Assembly (NCBI GenBank): GCA_021604645.1
Contig: BQJJ01000009.1
Span: 122,037 to 186,036 of the forward strand
Direction of reading: 5' to 3'
Length of the DNA stretch: 64,000 nucleotides
DNA from: Methyloligella sp.
Lineage (GTDB): Bacteria > Pseudomonadota > Alphaproteobacteria > Rhizobiales > HXMU1428-3
The notes below the pieces were generated by a model. It was not told the DNA's origin. It saw only the letters and a program-made list of their open reading frames with translations, and ran no database searches. This document shows positions 1-9,598 of this stretch, one piece after another. Numbering within the stretch: position 1 is the first letter of the stretch; every line of letters starts with the position of its first letter. The translations under genes and the position numbers were made by a program.

Positions 1-204
1 GGTTTGACGCGCAAGGGCCACAGATGCCTTCCCCCTCTGCGGGCTAAAAATTTGATCTTTCGATATTTGAAAAATTGATGAAACAACAGCACCAACTACT
101 TCACTATTTAATTTAAGCGGGCTGACGTTAGTCGTTGGGGTAAGTGTAATAGGTCGATCACCATAAATTGGTGCATCAAAAACTTCTGTATAACTCATTG
201 TCAT
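1..204 (-). CDS. DnaA C-terminal-domain-like DNA-binding protein (N-terminal part only)
   Basis: The reading frame is open from an ATG at 204 to the window edge, 68 codons, so the C-terminal part is missing. A GGAGAG ribosome site sits 6 bases upstream of this ATG; a second in-frame ATG at 198 is less well spaced. The visible end (QIFSPQRGKASVALARQ) resembles the start of the DnaA domain IV helix-turn-helix as found in small alphaproteobacterial regulators that carry only this domain. The first 45 residues show no domain. Function is therefore probably sequence-specific DNA binding, but whether it is a transcription factor or a replication factor cannot be told. Identification rests on one short motif. 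Confidence 0.6.
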   Translation of the reverse strand, partial: MTMSYTEVFDAPIYGDRPITLTPTTNVSPLKLNSEVVGAVVSSIFQISKDQIFSPQRGKASVALARQT

Positions 205-552
205 TGTTCTCTCCACATGAGCAAATAGGTATAAATTCCTACAAATTAGAATAGGTGCTATTGTTGTGGGCGGGGATAAATTCAGAAAAAAAAGAAATTA
301 ATGGTTTATTTTAACTCTTTCTATCCTCGTCTTTATCGGAGCTTCGATAATAGGTGAGTAAAAGAAAAAAGAAGTGAGTGACAAACAGGCAAGTACCTAG
401 AAACAAAAAGAAAAAGAATATGAAATTAGAAGGTTAACCACGGGCAAAAGAGGGGGAATACTTCGCTTAGTTATATGAGCCTGTAAGGAATACAGATTAT
501 AAAAAAGTCAGAGATAAAGAAACAGAACCAAACTCTCACCTATATACGAGAA
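205..552. other. AT-rich intergenic stretch
   Basis: About 350 bases between the divergent DnaA-like gene and the small gene at 553. I see no credible reading frame, hairpin terminator or RNA gene. It should contain the promoters of both neighbours. Confidence 0.6.
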
Positions 553-759
553 GTGGATTTGCTTCACCTCATACCAGTATGGCCAAATGAATGTGAAGAT
601 TTTACCCAAAAAGGAATTTTATCGATCATTTCAAAATTAAAGACAGCTCTGCGAGCAGAGCGAAAACGAGCCCGCTTAGGTCATTGGGCTTACAGTTTAA
701 ATAAGCATAAAGCTTTGCTTGAAGCCCTTAAAGGTGAGGAAGAAAAACTAAATAAATAG
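553..759 (+). CDS. Small conserved-looking basic protein, function unknown
   Basis: 68 codons starting with GTG. The product is cytoplasmic, basic and helical, with a central segment rich in Arg (LRAERKRARLGHWAYSLNKH) that reads like a real protein and resembles short uncharacterised alphaproteobacterial proteins, although I cannot name the family. No strong Shine-Dalgarno precedes the GTG. It is divergent from the DnaA-domain-like gene and followed by the long regulatory region of the RTX gene. No function is proposed. Confidence 0.55.
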   Translation: MDLLHLIPVWPNECEDFTQKGILSIISKLKTALRAERKRARLGHWAYSLNKHKALLEALKGEEEKLNK

Positions 760-1183
760 TTCTAAAAAAATCTCAATAAAAAAGTTATCCACAGTTTTGG
801 TAGCAAAAAATAAAATATCAAACAAAAAAATATCAACCTTTAATTGAATTTTCTTTTTGTCTGAAATAAGAAAAAGTTTATATATACCAACGAAGTACAA
901 TGTCACTTAAGTGACAAACACATGTTTACAATGTAAAAAAATGAATAAAATAATGGCCCCTTTAACAAACAAAAATAGAAGGAAATAAAATTTAAACTAC
1001 TTGAGGTTGTGGTGGCTTTGTAGAATAGTTGGGCCTTGGGGGTGCTTAAAAAGGTTTGTTAGAGTGAAACTAAAGTGAACATCCGCATTCTAATAAGTAA
1101 TTTAGCCAGCAATTTTCTCATGCAATCCCCCCGGATTTCTCTCGTAGGGAGAGAGTGATATTTCAATCTTTAGGGGATAGAAT
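760..1183. promoter_or_regulatory. Regulatory region upstream of the RTX gene: DnaA-box match and two palindromes
   Basis: This 424-base gap contains a perfect DnaA-box consensus TTATCCACA (785-793), a perfect 16-bp palindrome TGTCACTTAAGTGACA (901-916) and, 8 bases later, a second inverted repeat TTTACA-A-TGTAAA (925-937). A small hairpin CTCTC/GAGAG lies at 1139-1153 and an AGGGGAT ribosome site precedes the RTX start at 1184. The two palindromes look like operators for dimeric regulators of the RTX gene. The single DnaA box could be coincidental; no box cluster or AT-rich unwinding array is visible. Confidence 0.5.
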
Positions 1184-4100
1184 ATGGCCTATACTTTTAC
1201 TCAAGAAGAACTCGATCAAATTGGTGTAGCTTTCACAATTGCTGAAACTTCCGCATCTGACCAAACAGCAGGTAAGTTTGCAGATGTCTACGAATTGATA
1301 CGAGATATTTTGACTGTTGAAGGCCCCCTATTTGATCGACCTGTAGACGGTTTAGAAGAAAATGTATGGATCTGGATTAACGGTGCAAGAGAAATCAATA
1401 CAGGACAAGGGTATTACGCCGATTTCATACGAGGTTATACACGCTCTCAGTTTGAACAAAGGTATCACAGAACAATTTCCGACGAAGATTTGAATAGCGC
1501 TTCCAATTCAATCGCGCGAAATTTTATCAATGATATTTTGCAAGGTACCACCCCAACTATCGAAGAATTAGGGTTAATTGATGCAGCCCCAGTAGCCGGT
1601 GATATTTTTAATCAATTGTTTGATCAAAATTTCACACCGTGGTCGGGAACCCTTCTTTTTCCATTCCTAGGTGTAGATTCCTATTATAAAGATTGGCTTT
1701 TAAACGAAGGTACAGTCGGAGACTTTAAGCCAATAGCTGGTACATATGATCTAATTTCAACAGCAGCGACCGTCATCCCTCTAGCTTCAAGTCCAACAGA
1801 GATCGCCGTTAATTTGCTTAGCACCTTTGGTTTCTCAGGAACTGTAAATGCTTACTTAAACACAAGCACTCTAGCAAATGATACAGACGCATTTATCAAT
1901 CAAGTCTACAAATTAGATAAATATGGTTTCGATTTGGAATTAGGGGCAGACATATTTGGTGTTGGAAGTAAGTCAGCAAATTATATCATCGGTACAGTAG
2001 GGTCAGATACATACAATAAAAATCCAAATGTTAATTTAGCTGTGAACGGTACAAGCGGTAAAGATGTGATCAACGCAGGTATCGGTGATGATTTTGTCTT
2101 TGCCGGCAGTGGTGATGATCTCATTGATGGCGGAGAAGGCAACGATACACTTGATGCTGGAGATGGTAATAATCTAATCGTCTCTGGTGCTGGTGCTGAT
2201 GACATCATTTTAGGAATGGGCGAACACGTAATCCTTGATGGTGCCGTTGAAGATCGTCTTTTTATTCGCGGCAGTCATCTAGGCATCCAACAAATAGATG
2301 GAGCAGATCGCTTATTTCCACTTCTCGGAGGGGTATCATCCTTTATTTCCTATGCTGATTTTAATGGTCAAAAATTCAATCCAGATCAAACTTATTACGA
2401 TACGGACGGAGATGGTAATGTTGAATACTGGTTTTCTTCCACATTGCAAACGATTGTCACAACAGGTGGAAACGGTTCAATTGTAGTTTCTGGCCAAGAT
2501 ATATTGGCAGACCTTAATCCTAGTCGTTTTGCGCTTATGTATGAAATGAATGGTTCTGATTTAGAGGTAAAATTATTCTTGGGCCAAGAAATTATCTCTC
2601 CATTTTTTGAACCAACAAGTGGAACCTTAGATCCGTTTTGGAATTTCCATGCCACAGAAATCCCAAACATTCAAATCACTTTGGCCAATTACCAATCAGG
2701 TGACTTTGGGCTTCAGTTGATAAGTCCTTTAGAGCTAGGTTCTGTATTGGAAGATAATGATTCAACTGTAAATGGAACGGCAGTCACAGACCATAACAAT
2801 GCAGTTGCATACATAAACAATAATGGTGACTTAAACCAAACATTAGGTCAGCAAGTCGCAAAGAGCCCAGTTTCAGACAGTCTTTCCGGACAGCCAATTG
2901 AAATAATAATCAAACTAGGTGGGTTTGATGAGCAGTTTGTTGGTGATGAAACAGATGAGAATATAGATGGTCAAGGCGGTGATGATACGATTGATGGGGC
3001 CGGTGGTAACGATGAAATAGAAGGTGGTTTTGGTGATGATACGTTAAGCGGTGGAGCTGGCGATGACACCATTAACGGAGGTGCCGAAAACGATACAGTA
3101 AGTGGAGGAACTGGCGCTGATACTTTAAGCGGTGGTTCTGGAGAGGATACTGTTGACTATTCAGGTTCATCCAGTGGTGTGTCCATAGATTTTGAATTAG
3201 GAACAGGTGCCGGGGGTGAAGCTGAAGGTGATCAGCTATCTGAATTTGAGGGCGTTTTAGGCTCAAGCTTTAATGATAGCTTTAGCGGAAGTGCAAATAA
3301 CGAGAGCTTCTTTGGGCAAGCGGGTAACGATACAATCTTAGGCTTAGCCGGTGATGATATTTTAGATGGCGGTGAAGGAGCTGACATCTTAAATGGCGGG
3401 GACGGCTTGGATTCTGCCTCGTACCAATCATCCATAGAAGCTGTGATGGTTGATCTCATAAATCAATTAGCCAGTGGTGGTTTCGCCACAGGAGACACGC
3501 TATCAAATATAGAAGGTGTAATCGGCTCAAACTTCTCAGATACCATTATTGGTAACGACTTGGATAATGTTCTAAGAGGAGCTGATGGCGATGATGTCAT
3601 TTTCGGTGGAGATGGAAACGATATTATTGAAGGAGGTGACGGCGTAGATACATTAGATGGCGGTGCAGGGATAGATACTCTGGATTTTAGCTCATCAAGC
3701 AATGGTGTTCTGCTTGACTTGTCTTCTCAAAATTCAGCACAAACTGTCGTTACAACAACGACCCTACAAGCACCAACCGCTCCGTTGGATCAATATGATA
3801 ATTTTGAAAATGCCACGGGTTCAAACCATGCTGATCACTTAAAAGGTGATGGCGGAGACAATGTTTTATCAGGGCTCGATGGTGATGATGAATTCATCGC
3901 GACGGAAGGGGCTGACGTTATTTTGGGAGGTTTCGGATCTGATACATTGAATTTCTCAAATTCAATCGGAGCCATTCAAGTGGACTTATCCACCTCAACT
4001 TTTTCAGGTGGCTTGGCGAACAGCTTACAGGCGATTTCTATTGAAAATATAGTCGGCACAGATCTTAACGATGAGCTTATCGGCAGTGCAATTGAAAACA

Positions 4101-6469
4101 ATCTAAAGGGGGGCGCTGGCGACGACATATTGAGAGGTGGAGCCTTTGATGACCTGTTAGATGGAGGTGACGGTGTAAATGATACTGCCATTTATGAAGG
4201 TAATAGAGCAGATTATTCCATTTCTCAAAACCAAGCTGGTCGGTACAAAATAACAGATTTAAGACCGGGTGGAGATGAAGGAACGGATATAATTGAAAAC
4301 ATCGAATTTCTTCAATTCGCGGATGGAACCATTGCGGTACCTAGTTTAGTCTTGGATAATGCCAGTCCAGAATTAGCAGATGATCAACTGGCACCAACCA
4401 ATGAAGATGAAGTGATCATCATTGATCCCAATATATTACTGGCAAACGATCAGGAATTCGACGGTGAAACTCTTACTATCACGAATTTACTGAATGTCAG
4501 GCACGGAACAGCAGTTATATTGCCATCTGGTGAAATTGAATTCACACCTGATTTGAATTTCAATGGCACAACAACATTTCAGTATGAAGTAAGCGATGGA
4601 ACTTCTATCCCCTCAGTTGCGACAGTAACTCTAGAAATCTCGCCTGTTGCAGATGCACCAATCACGAAAGTCGATGACACAATTGTAATTTATACCAGTG
4701 AACCAAGGTTAATTACCAAAGAAGAATTACTGGCCAATGATATAAATGTTGATGGTACACTGTTGGAAATTGTATCTGTGTCGTCTTCTTCAGCTGGGAC
4801 CACAGAGCTAACTCCTGAAGGAGATGTTTTATTTACACCAACAGCAACATCAGGAACAACAAGCTTTTTTAATTATGAAGTCAGTAATGATGGAGGTCAG
4901 ACATCTGTCACAACCTTCGTCATTGCCACCATAACAGACCGTATTCCACTAACTGCCGAAGATGATGCTTTTGACGGTAACGAAGATCAGCCACTTACTA
5001 TAAACTTTACTGATTTATTTGATAATGATGTAAACCAGGGAACAGGCTCATTAAATATCAAAGAAATAACCAACGTAGTGAACGGATCTGTCGCTATTGG
5101 GCAAAATCAAGATCTGATTTTCACACCAAATCAAGGGTTTAGTGGAATAGCTTCTTTTGATTATATTGTAGAAAATGGCGAAGGCGGGGAAGACACAGCA
5201 ACCGTTACGATAAATGTCATTGCTGACCCGCAAAACACAACCCCAGTTGCGAATGATGACAGCGGATTCGTGACGTTAGAAGACGAAGCTATACTGATCA
5301 CACAGGCATCCCTATTAAATAATGACAACGACGCTGACAATGATCCCTTACAAATCATCAATGTTTCAAATGCAACAAATGGTGCCGTTGAGCTAACAAC
5401 TGGAGGGGACGTTCGCTTCACTCCCGTGCTTAATTATGCAGGGCCGGCGAGCTTTACCTACACAATTTCAGATGGTCAGGGCGGTGAGGCAATCGCAACT
5501 GTTTCACTCGATGTAACTCCCGTAAATGATGCCCCTACCAATTTAGAAATTACAAATTTGGAAATTGAAGAAAACAGCCTAGGTGGCACCCTGGTAGGAG
5601 AACTCTCTATTACTGATCCAGACCAAGGTGATACGGTGACTTACGCCATCGAGAACAGTGAAGTTTCTGATCTGTTTGAAGTGGATGGAAATCGAATATT
5701 AGTGAAAGAAGGAGCTGAATTAGATTTCGAAACTCAGAATACCTTTGATCTCACCGTTTCCGCAACAGATCAGGGTGGACTAACAGTTCAAAATAGTTTC
5801 ACCATTCAACTAACAGATGTTCTTGAAGATGCAACCATAACCGGCACATCCGGTAATGATACCCTAATAGGGTCAAACAGCGATGACATAATTGATGGGT
5901 TAGACGGAAATGATACCCTAATAGGAAATGCTGGCAACGATGTGCTTATTGGAGGTGCTGGTGGAGATATTCTAAATGGTGGTGATGGGAGTGACACTGC
6001 TGATTATTCAGGTTCGCAATCTAAAGTCATCATCTTCCTCTCAAGTACCTGGTGGAGACCATATGGAGTGGGCTTCGGTGGGGATGCGAACGGTGACAAA
6101 TTAATCGATATTGAAAATGTCATTGGTTCAAATTTCAATGATGTTTTGATAGGCGATAGCCAAGATAATGTTTTTGAAGGACAAGCTGGTAATGACTATC
6201 TAATTGGTGGTCGAGGCGAAGATACGTTCATATTTAAAGAGGGAGATGGTCGGGATACTGTCCTTGATTTTAATACAAGTAATTCTGATATGGATAAAAT
6301 AATTATTGAAATGGATGGTATTGATAGTTTTGAAGATCTATCGGGTCACATTTCGTCAGTTGGTTTTTTCAGCTCGTCAACGCGAATAGAATTCGCATCA
6401 GGTGATCGGCTTACATTGTTAGGTGTGCGTAATAATGAATTAACTGAAGACCATTTCGAGTTTTTATAA
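1184..6469 (+). CDS. Large secreted RTX protein with cadherin-like repeats
   Basis: 1761 residues with no Sec signal peptide. Glycine/aspartate-rich calcium-binding nonapeptides (GGxGxDxLx) form three blocks: about 289-352, 588-1000 and 1554-1606. Between the second and third lie four cadherin/VCBS-like modules (about 1054-1449, each with NDxDxD...FTP..N..G..SF.Y.VSDG) and one classical cadherin-type domain (about 1451-1547, EIEENS...G.L...DPD). The C-terminus (GEDTFIFKEGDGRDTVLDF, then about 60 residues to a hydrophobic end) is the layout of type I secretion signals. Residues 1-280 match nothing I recognise and may hold the effector or anchoring function. Likely exported by a type I ABC/MFP/TolC system, none of which is in this window; adhesin or surface protein is the best guess. 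Preceded by AGGGGAT. Confidence 0.9.
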   Translation: MAYTFTQEELDQIGVAFTIAETSASDQTAGKFADVYELIRDILTVEGPLFDRPVDGLEENVWIWINGAREINTGQGYYADFIRGYTRSQFEQRYHRTISDEDLNSASNSIARNFINDILQGTTPTIEELGLIDAAPVAGDIFNQLFDQNFTPWSGTLLFPFLGVDSYYKDWLLNEGTVGDFKPIAGTYDLISTAATVIPLASSPTEIAVNLLSTFGFSGTVNAYLNTSTLANDTDAFINQVYKLDKYGFDLELGADIFGVGSKSANYIIGTVGSDTYNKNPNVNLAVNGTSGKDVINAGIGDDFVFAGSGDDLIDGGEGNDTLDAGDGNNLIVSGAGADDIILGMGEHVILDGAVEDRLFIRGSHLGIQQIDGADRLFPLLGGVSSFISYADFNGQKFNPDQTYYDTDGDGNVEYWFSSTLQTIVTTGGNGSIVVSGQDILADLNPSRFALMYEMNGSDLEVKLFLGQEIISPFFEPTSGTLDPFWNFHATEIPNIQITLANYQSGDFGLQLISPLELGSVLEDNDSTVNGTAVTDHNNAVAYINNNGDLNQTLGQQVAKSPVSDSLSGQPIEIIIKLGGFDEQFVGDETDENIDGQGGDDTIDGAGGNDEIEGGFGDDTLSGGAGDDTINGGAENDTVSGGTGADTLSGGSGEDTVDYSGSSSGVSIDFELGTGAGGEAEGDQLSEFEGVLGSSFNDSFSGSANNESFFGQAGNDTILGLAGDDILDGGEGADILNGGDGLDSASYQSSIEAVMVDLINQLASGGFATGDTLSNIEGVIGSNFSDTIIGNDLDNVLRGADGDDVIFGGDGNDIIEGGDGVDTLDGGAGIDTLDFSSSSNGVLLDLSSQNSAQTVVTTTTLQAPTAPLDQYDNFENATGSNHADHLKGDGGDNVLSGLDGDDEFIATEGADVILGGFGSDTLNFSNSIGAIQVDLSTSTFSGGLANSLQAISIENIVGTDLNDELIGSAIENNLKGGAGDDILRGGAFDDLLDGGDGVNDTAIYEGNRADYSISQNQAGRYKITDLRPGGDEGTDIIENIEFLQFADGTIAVPSLVLDNASPELADDQLAPTNEDEVIIIDPNILLANDQEFDGETLTITNLLNVRHGTAVILPSGEIEFTPDLNFNGTTTFQYEVSDGTSIPSVATVTLEISPVADAPITKVDDTIVIYTSEPRLITKEELLANDINVDGTLLEIVSVSSSSAGTTELTPEGDVLFTPTATSGTTSFFNYEVSNDGGQTSVTTFVIATITDRIPLTAEDDAFDGNEDQPLTINFTDLFDNDVNQGTGSLNIKEITNVVNGSVAIGQNQDLIFTPNQGFSGIASFDYIVENGEGGEDTATVTINVIADPQNTTPVANDDSGFVTLEDEAILITQASLLNNDNDADNDPLQIINVSNATNGAVELTTGGDVRFTPVLNYAGPASFTYTISDGQGGEAIATVSLDVTPVNDAPTNLEITNLEIEENSLGGTLVGELSITDPDQGDTVTYAIENSEVSDLFEVDGNRILVKEGAELDFETQNTFDLTVSATDQGGLTVQNSFTIQLTDVLEDATITGTSGNDTLIGSNSDDIIDGLDGNDTLIGNAGNDVLIGGAGGDILNGGDGSDTADYSGSQSKVIIFLSSTWWRPYGVGFGGDANGDKLIDIENVIGSNFNDVLIGDSQDNVFEGQAGNDYLIGGRGEDTFIFKEGDGRDTVLDFNTSNSDMDKIIIEMDGIDSFEDLSGHISSVGFFSSSTRIEFASGDRLTLLGVRNNELTEDHFEFL

Positions 6470-6496
6470 AAAAATGAACGGCCAAATAACAGAAAT

Positions 6497-7243
6497 TTAT
6501 TTGGCCGAATAATCGACCTGTAAAAAATACAAACCGTGGGCCGGGGCAACCGGCCCACAAGCCGACCGCGCTTTAGCTTCTATGGCAGTTTGAATGCCGG
6601 AAACAGGCCATTTACCCATGCCAACTTCAGCGAGGGATCCAACCATAGACCGCACCTGGTTATGCATGAAACTACGAGCGGAACATTCGACAATCACCTT
6701 TTCACCGTTTCTATAAACTGAAACGGCATCAATTGATTTTAATGGGCTTTTGGCTTGGCAATGAGTTGAGCGAAAGGTTGTGAAGTCGTGATGTCCAACA
6801 AAACTTTGTGCCGCTTCGTGCATTAATTTTTCATTTAAGGGGCGAGGAACCAACCAAGCATAAGCCCGGTCAATTGTTAAGCGAGCACGTCGATTAACAA
6901 TAATATAGCGATAATGACGAAGAGTGGCTGAAAAACGAGCATCAAAATCTTCTGGTACAGCCTCAGCTTTGGTAATGGCAATGGGAGCAGGCCGAATGTG
7001 GTAATTCAAACCATCCCGAATTTTATCAACGCTCCACTCTTTAGAGAGGTCAATATGCGCAACTTGCCCAAGCGCATGAACACCTGCATCAGTTCGCCCA
7101 GAACCTTTAGGAACGAAATCTTCCCCAGAAAGGTTTTTAAGGGCCGTTCTGAGAACTTCCTGAACAGAAAGACCATTATCCTGTATTTGCCAGCCAACAT
7201 AAGGCGTGCCATCATATTCAATTGTTAACTTATAGCGGTGCAT
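6497..7243 (-). CDS. truA: tRNA pseudouridine(38-40) synthase TruA
   Basis: Converts uridines 38-40 of the tRNA anticodon stem to pseudouridine in the cytoplasm. The 248-residue product starts MHRYKLTIEYDGTPYVGWQ, the standard TruA opening, and has the catalytic aspartate motif GSGRTDAGVHALGQ. Later conserved parts include SFVGHHDFTTFR and FMHNQVRSMVGSL. The frame is open to 7321 but the extra 26 residues (TTG start) are not TruA-like, so ATG 7243 is chosen; no strong ribosome site is visible. It converges on the RTX gene with 27 bases between stop codons. Confidence 0.95.
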   Translation of the reverse strand: MHRYKLTIEYDGTPYVGWQIQDNGLSVQEVLRTALKNLSGEDFVPKGSGRTDAGVHALGQVAHIDLSKEWSVDKIRDGLNYHIRPAPIAITKAEAVPEDFDARFSATLRHYRYIIVNRRARLTIDRAYAWLVPRPLNEKLMHEAAQSFVGHHDFTTFRSTHCQAKSPLKSIDAVSVYRNGEKVIVECSARSFMHNQVRSMVGSLAEVGMGKWPVSGIQTAIEAKARSACGPVAPAHGLYFLQVDYSAK

Positions 7244-7483
7244 AAAATCAAAACTGTCGAAAGTTAAGTGAAAAAAACTATGCTCCAATAAGCGATCTGC
7301 GCGTGAAGCGCACTGGTCCAAAGGGCACGGAAAAAATATAAAGAATTAAGAACTATACATTTTAAAAAAAATCAAAGAAATTCTTTCATAAAAACAATAG
7401 AGACAAAAAGATTTTCTAAACAACATAAAAACAAAGATAAAAACCAAATAGAATAACGAACAAATTTCTGAGGGAATAAAACT

Positions 7484-8008
7484 ATGGAATGGGTTATCAC
7501 AGCCATATCTGAAGATAGAGCGGGCATTGTAGAAGAAATCGCAGGGATTATAACCAAGCATGACGGGAACTGGGTAAAAAGTTCGATGTCTAGATTAAGT
7601 GGTCAATTTGCGGGCATGGTCCAGTTTACATCATCACAATCCACAAATGTTTCAGCTTTAAAAACAGAGCTGGAAGGGCTAACTGAAAAAGGCATTATTA
7701 TAAATCTGGTTGAAACATCAGAACAGCCCAAGCCTAAAGGGCAAAAAGCACAGATTGAGCTAACAGGTATCGACCATAAAGGCATTGTCGCAGAAATCAC
7801 ACATTTACTCGCAGAAAAACAAGTGACGATTGAAGAATTGGAAACAGATATTTTTACAGCAAGTATGGCTGGAGAGGCCATGTTCACAGCAAAAGCTGAA
7901 ATCCGCTTACCAGAAGGACTTACATTTATTGAGTTAAGAGAAGCAACCGAGGCGATTGCTGAAGATATAATGGTTGAAATAAATCTTCAAATGGATAAAG
8001 CTGACTAA
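7484..8008 (+). CDS. Tandem ACT-domain protein, GcvR-like
   Basis: 174 residues forming two ACT domains (about 1-80 and 88-170), each with the beta-alpha-beta-beta-alpha-beta layout and the conserved (D/E)xxGI(V/I) ligand-site turn (EDRAGIVEEIAG and DHKGIVAEITH). This is the architecture of the glycine cleavage repressor GcvR and related proteins, which sense glycine or other amino acids and act through protein partners and not by direct DNA binding. A TGAGGGA site lies ahead of the ATG. No gcv genes are nearby, so the regulated pathway is unknown. Confidence 0.8.
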   Translation: MEWVITAISEDRAGIVEEIAGIITKHDGNWVKSSMSRLSGQFAGMVQFTSSQSTNVSALKTELEGLTEKGIIINLVETSEQPKPKGQKAQIELTGIDHKGIVAEITHLLAEKQVTIEELETDIFTASMAGEAMFTAKAEIRLPEGLTFIELREATEAIAEDIMVEINLQMDKAD

Positions 8009-8056
8009 GGTTGGCGTTATTATTATAATAATTATCATATTACAGAGGGACGTAAA

Positions 8057-8245
8057 ATGAGACCATCAGCACCATCATTTGTAACTTTCATCATTTCATT
8101 TATTCTAGCTGCTCTAGTCGTAGCATCAAAATATTTCGGCATACAAATTCCTGTACTGACAGACATTGTTCGCGGAAACTATTTTGAAGTTCTTCTTGTA
8201 GCCTATGTTCTATTACTCCTAGGCGTAATCTTCCGCCGGATGTAA
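8057..8245 (+). CDS. Small two-helix membrane protein
   Basis: 62 residues with two predicted transmembrane helices (about 8-30 and 38-58) separated by a short loop (VLTDIVRGNYF) and a basic FRRM end. An AGAGGG site precedes the ATG. Such small membrane proteins are common in alphaproteobacteria but I cannot assign a role. It lies 48 bases after the ACT-domain gene and is followed by a strong terminator, so the two are probably one transcription unit. Confidence 0.65.
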   Translation: MRPSAPSFVTFIISFILAALVVASKYFGIQIPVLTDIVRGNYFEVLLVAYVLLLLGVIFRRM

Positions 8246-8285
8246 TAAAACCGGAAGTAATAAAGAAAGTCGCAAATCGACAAAA

Positions 8286-8333
8286 CAACCTGCCTCTTTC
8301 TGCGACTAAGGCAAGCAAGGGGCAGGTTTTTTA
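8286..8333 (+). terminator. Rho-independent terminator
   Basis: AACCTGCCTCTT (8286-8297) pairs with AAGGGGCAGGTT (8317-8328) and is followed by a T-run. It closes the 7484-8245 unit. Confidence 0.85.
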
Positions 8334-8342
8334 TTGTCTTAG

Positions 8343-8369
8343 CGCGGTTGCTAGTGGGCATCTGAAGCG
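8343..8369. repeat. Diverged copy of the palindromic repeat found inside the 8399-9376 gene
   Basis: The segment CGGTTGCTAGTGGGCATCTG... matches the 27-bp core at 9127, 9159 and 9235 at most positions. It lies just beyond the 3' end of the CXXCW-protein gene. Confidence 0.6.
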
Positions 8370-8398
8370 CCACTAAAAAGAAAAAGCCGTGAGAGATG

Positions 8399-9376
8399 TT
8401 ATTGCGTAAGCCTACGCGTCATATTTGGCAAAGGTACTGGTATCGCTTTTTTCACAGCACCGCCTATTTCCAGCCAGCCATCAGTTCCACGTGGAAACCA
8501 ATAGACGGAGCTATAGCCATATTCAAGCGCTCGCTTAGCAGCATTCCAGCTCATCCAACATTGTTGTTGGCAATAAAATAACAGCGGGTGAGATAAGTTA
8601 CCTGTCGTGAGTTTTTTCAAATTGCTCTTAAAGTAAGTCGCCATTTCAGGGGGCAAAGCACCATACCCAACATTTGCCAACCAAGAACTACCTTCAATAT
8701 TTTTCCGCGTCTTTTCACGCCAAATCATCGTCTTTGGTAAGTTGGGTGGTTTGGGGATAAAAGGCATCACATCTATGAAAAGCGTCTTCTTCTTTTCATA
8801 TAACTCTTTTGCTTCCACACTGTTAACTACTGTTGCCCCTTTTAAAGTTGCAGGAACCATTTCACGATATTTATTCATCCTATAATCGTCTGGTTCAAGT
8901 GGAGGCTCATCAGGAAAACGCAGAGTTTCTTCTTGGGAGGATGCTATTTGATAAATATCTGGTTTAGAAATTTCACCAGCTAGAATGCTATTTTTTGATA
9001 ATCTGCCTTTCGTATAAGTCACATTAAATGGAGGAAAATCGCTAAATGCTTTAGAAGAGGCAGTTTTCATTCCATCAAAAAATACACAGCACTCTAGCCT
9101 GGAGAAATATTTACGCGGATGCTTGGCCCGGTTGCTTGTGGGCAACTGAAGGGCCAGCCCCGGTTGCTTGTGGGCAACTGAAGGGGTTAAGAAAGAACTC
9201 GCATCTGAAGCGTAAATATAACGCGGATGCTCAGCCCGGTTGCTTGTGGGCAACTGAAGGGTTACAGAAGAATTAGCATCTGAAGCGTAAAAAAGAAGAG
9301 AAAAAAATAAAAAAATCAGTGAAACCAAATAATTATGGTCCCTCCGAGGGGAAAAATTTTGTCTGATTCTCTTCAT
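8399..9376 (-). CDS. PQQ-associated CXXCW-motif rhodanese-like periplasmic protein
   Basis: 325 residues. A basic start and hydrophobic stretch (NYLVSLIFLFFSLLFYASDA) form an export signal. The C-terminal half is rhodanese-like and ends in the signature FYCQQQCWMSWNAAKRALEYGY...GTDGW, which marks the 'PQQ-dependent catabolism-associated CXXCW' family. Such proteins occur with a zinc metallohydrolase and a SoxYZ-like carrier, exactly the two genes found next door, and are thought to serve electron relay from quinoprotein dehydrogenases. Oddly, about 60 residues after the signal peptide come from in-frame palindromic DNA repeats (peptide LQLPTSNRAxHPR appears twice), absent from what I know of the family. 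Start ATG 9376 has only a weak ribosome site. Confidence 0.85.
   Translation of the reverse strand: MKRIRQNFSPRRDHNYLVSLIFLFFSLLFYASDANSSVTLQLPTSNRAEHPRYIYASDASSFLTPSVAHKQPGLALQLPTSNRAKHPRKYFSRLECCVFFDGMKTASSKAFSDFPPFNVTYTKGRLSKNSILAGEISKPDIYQIASSQEETLRFPDEPPLEPDDYRMNKYREMVPATLKGATVVNSVEAKELYEKKKTLFIDVMPFIPKPPNLPKTMIWREKTRKNIEGSSWLANVGYGALPPEMATYFKSNLKKLTTGNLSHPLLFYCQQQCWMSWNAAKRALEYGYSSVYWFPRGTDGWLEIGGAVKKAIPVPLPNMTRRLTQ
9110..9291. repeat. Palindromic repeat elements inserted in frame in a coding sequence
   Basis: A 27-bp core containing GGTTGCTTGTGGGCAACTG occurs three times without change (9127-9153, 9159-9185, 9235-9261). Within it GTTGC/GCAAC forms a hairpin, extended by CCC/GGG. Outer arms ACGCGGATGC (9112-9122, 9220-9230) and GCATCTGAAGCGTAAA (9201-9216, 9276-9291) pair imperfectly. 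Two elements are therefore in tandem, the first with a doubled core. The 32-bp offset between the first two cores means the middle one is read in another frame. Confidence 0.85.
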
Positions 9377-9598
9377 GCAATCACTATAGGCTGCAAGAGA
9401 CGATGATAATAATAGAAAAAGGTTAGTCTTTAAGAAGCTGCGCCAATCAAGAAAAATAATATATGATTTACAGTGTATTAGCCGAGTATATTCTGCGATT
9501 ATGATATGTTTTGATAATAGCGTCTTGTCAGGATCTTGATGAAAGATAATGATGAAGACTATGAAAGATAAACCCAGTGTATAATTTAGAGGTGCTAA

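Noticed and set aside
785..793. Replication origin suggested by a perfect DnaA box
   Set aside because: Only one box is visible, with no cluster, unwinding element or origin-linked genes such as dnaN or parAB.
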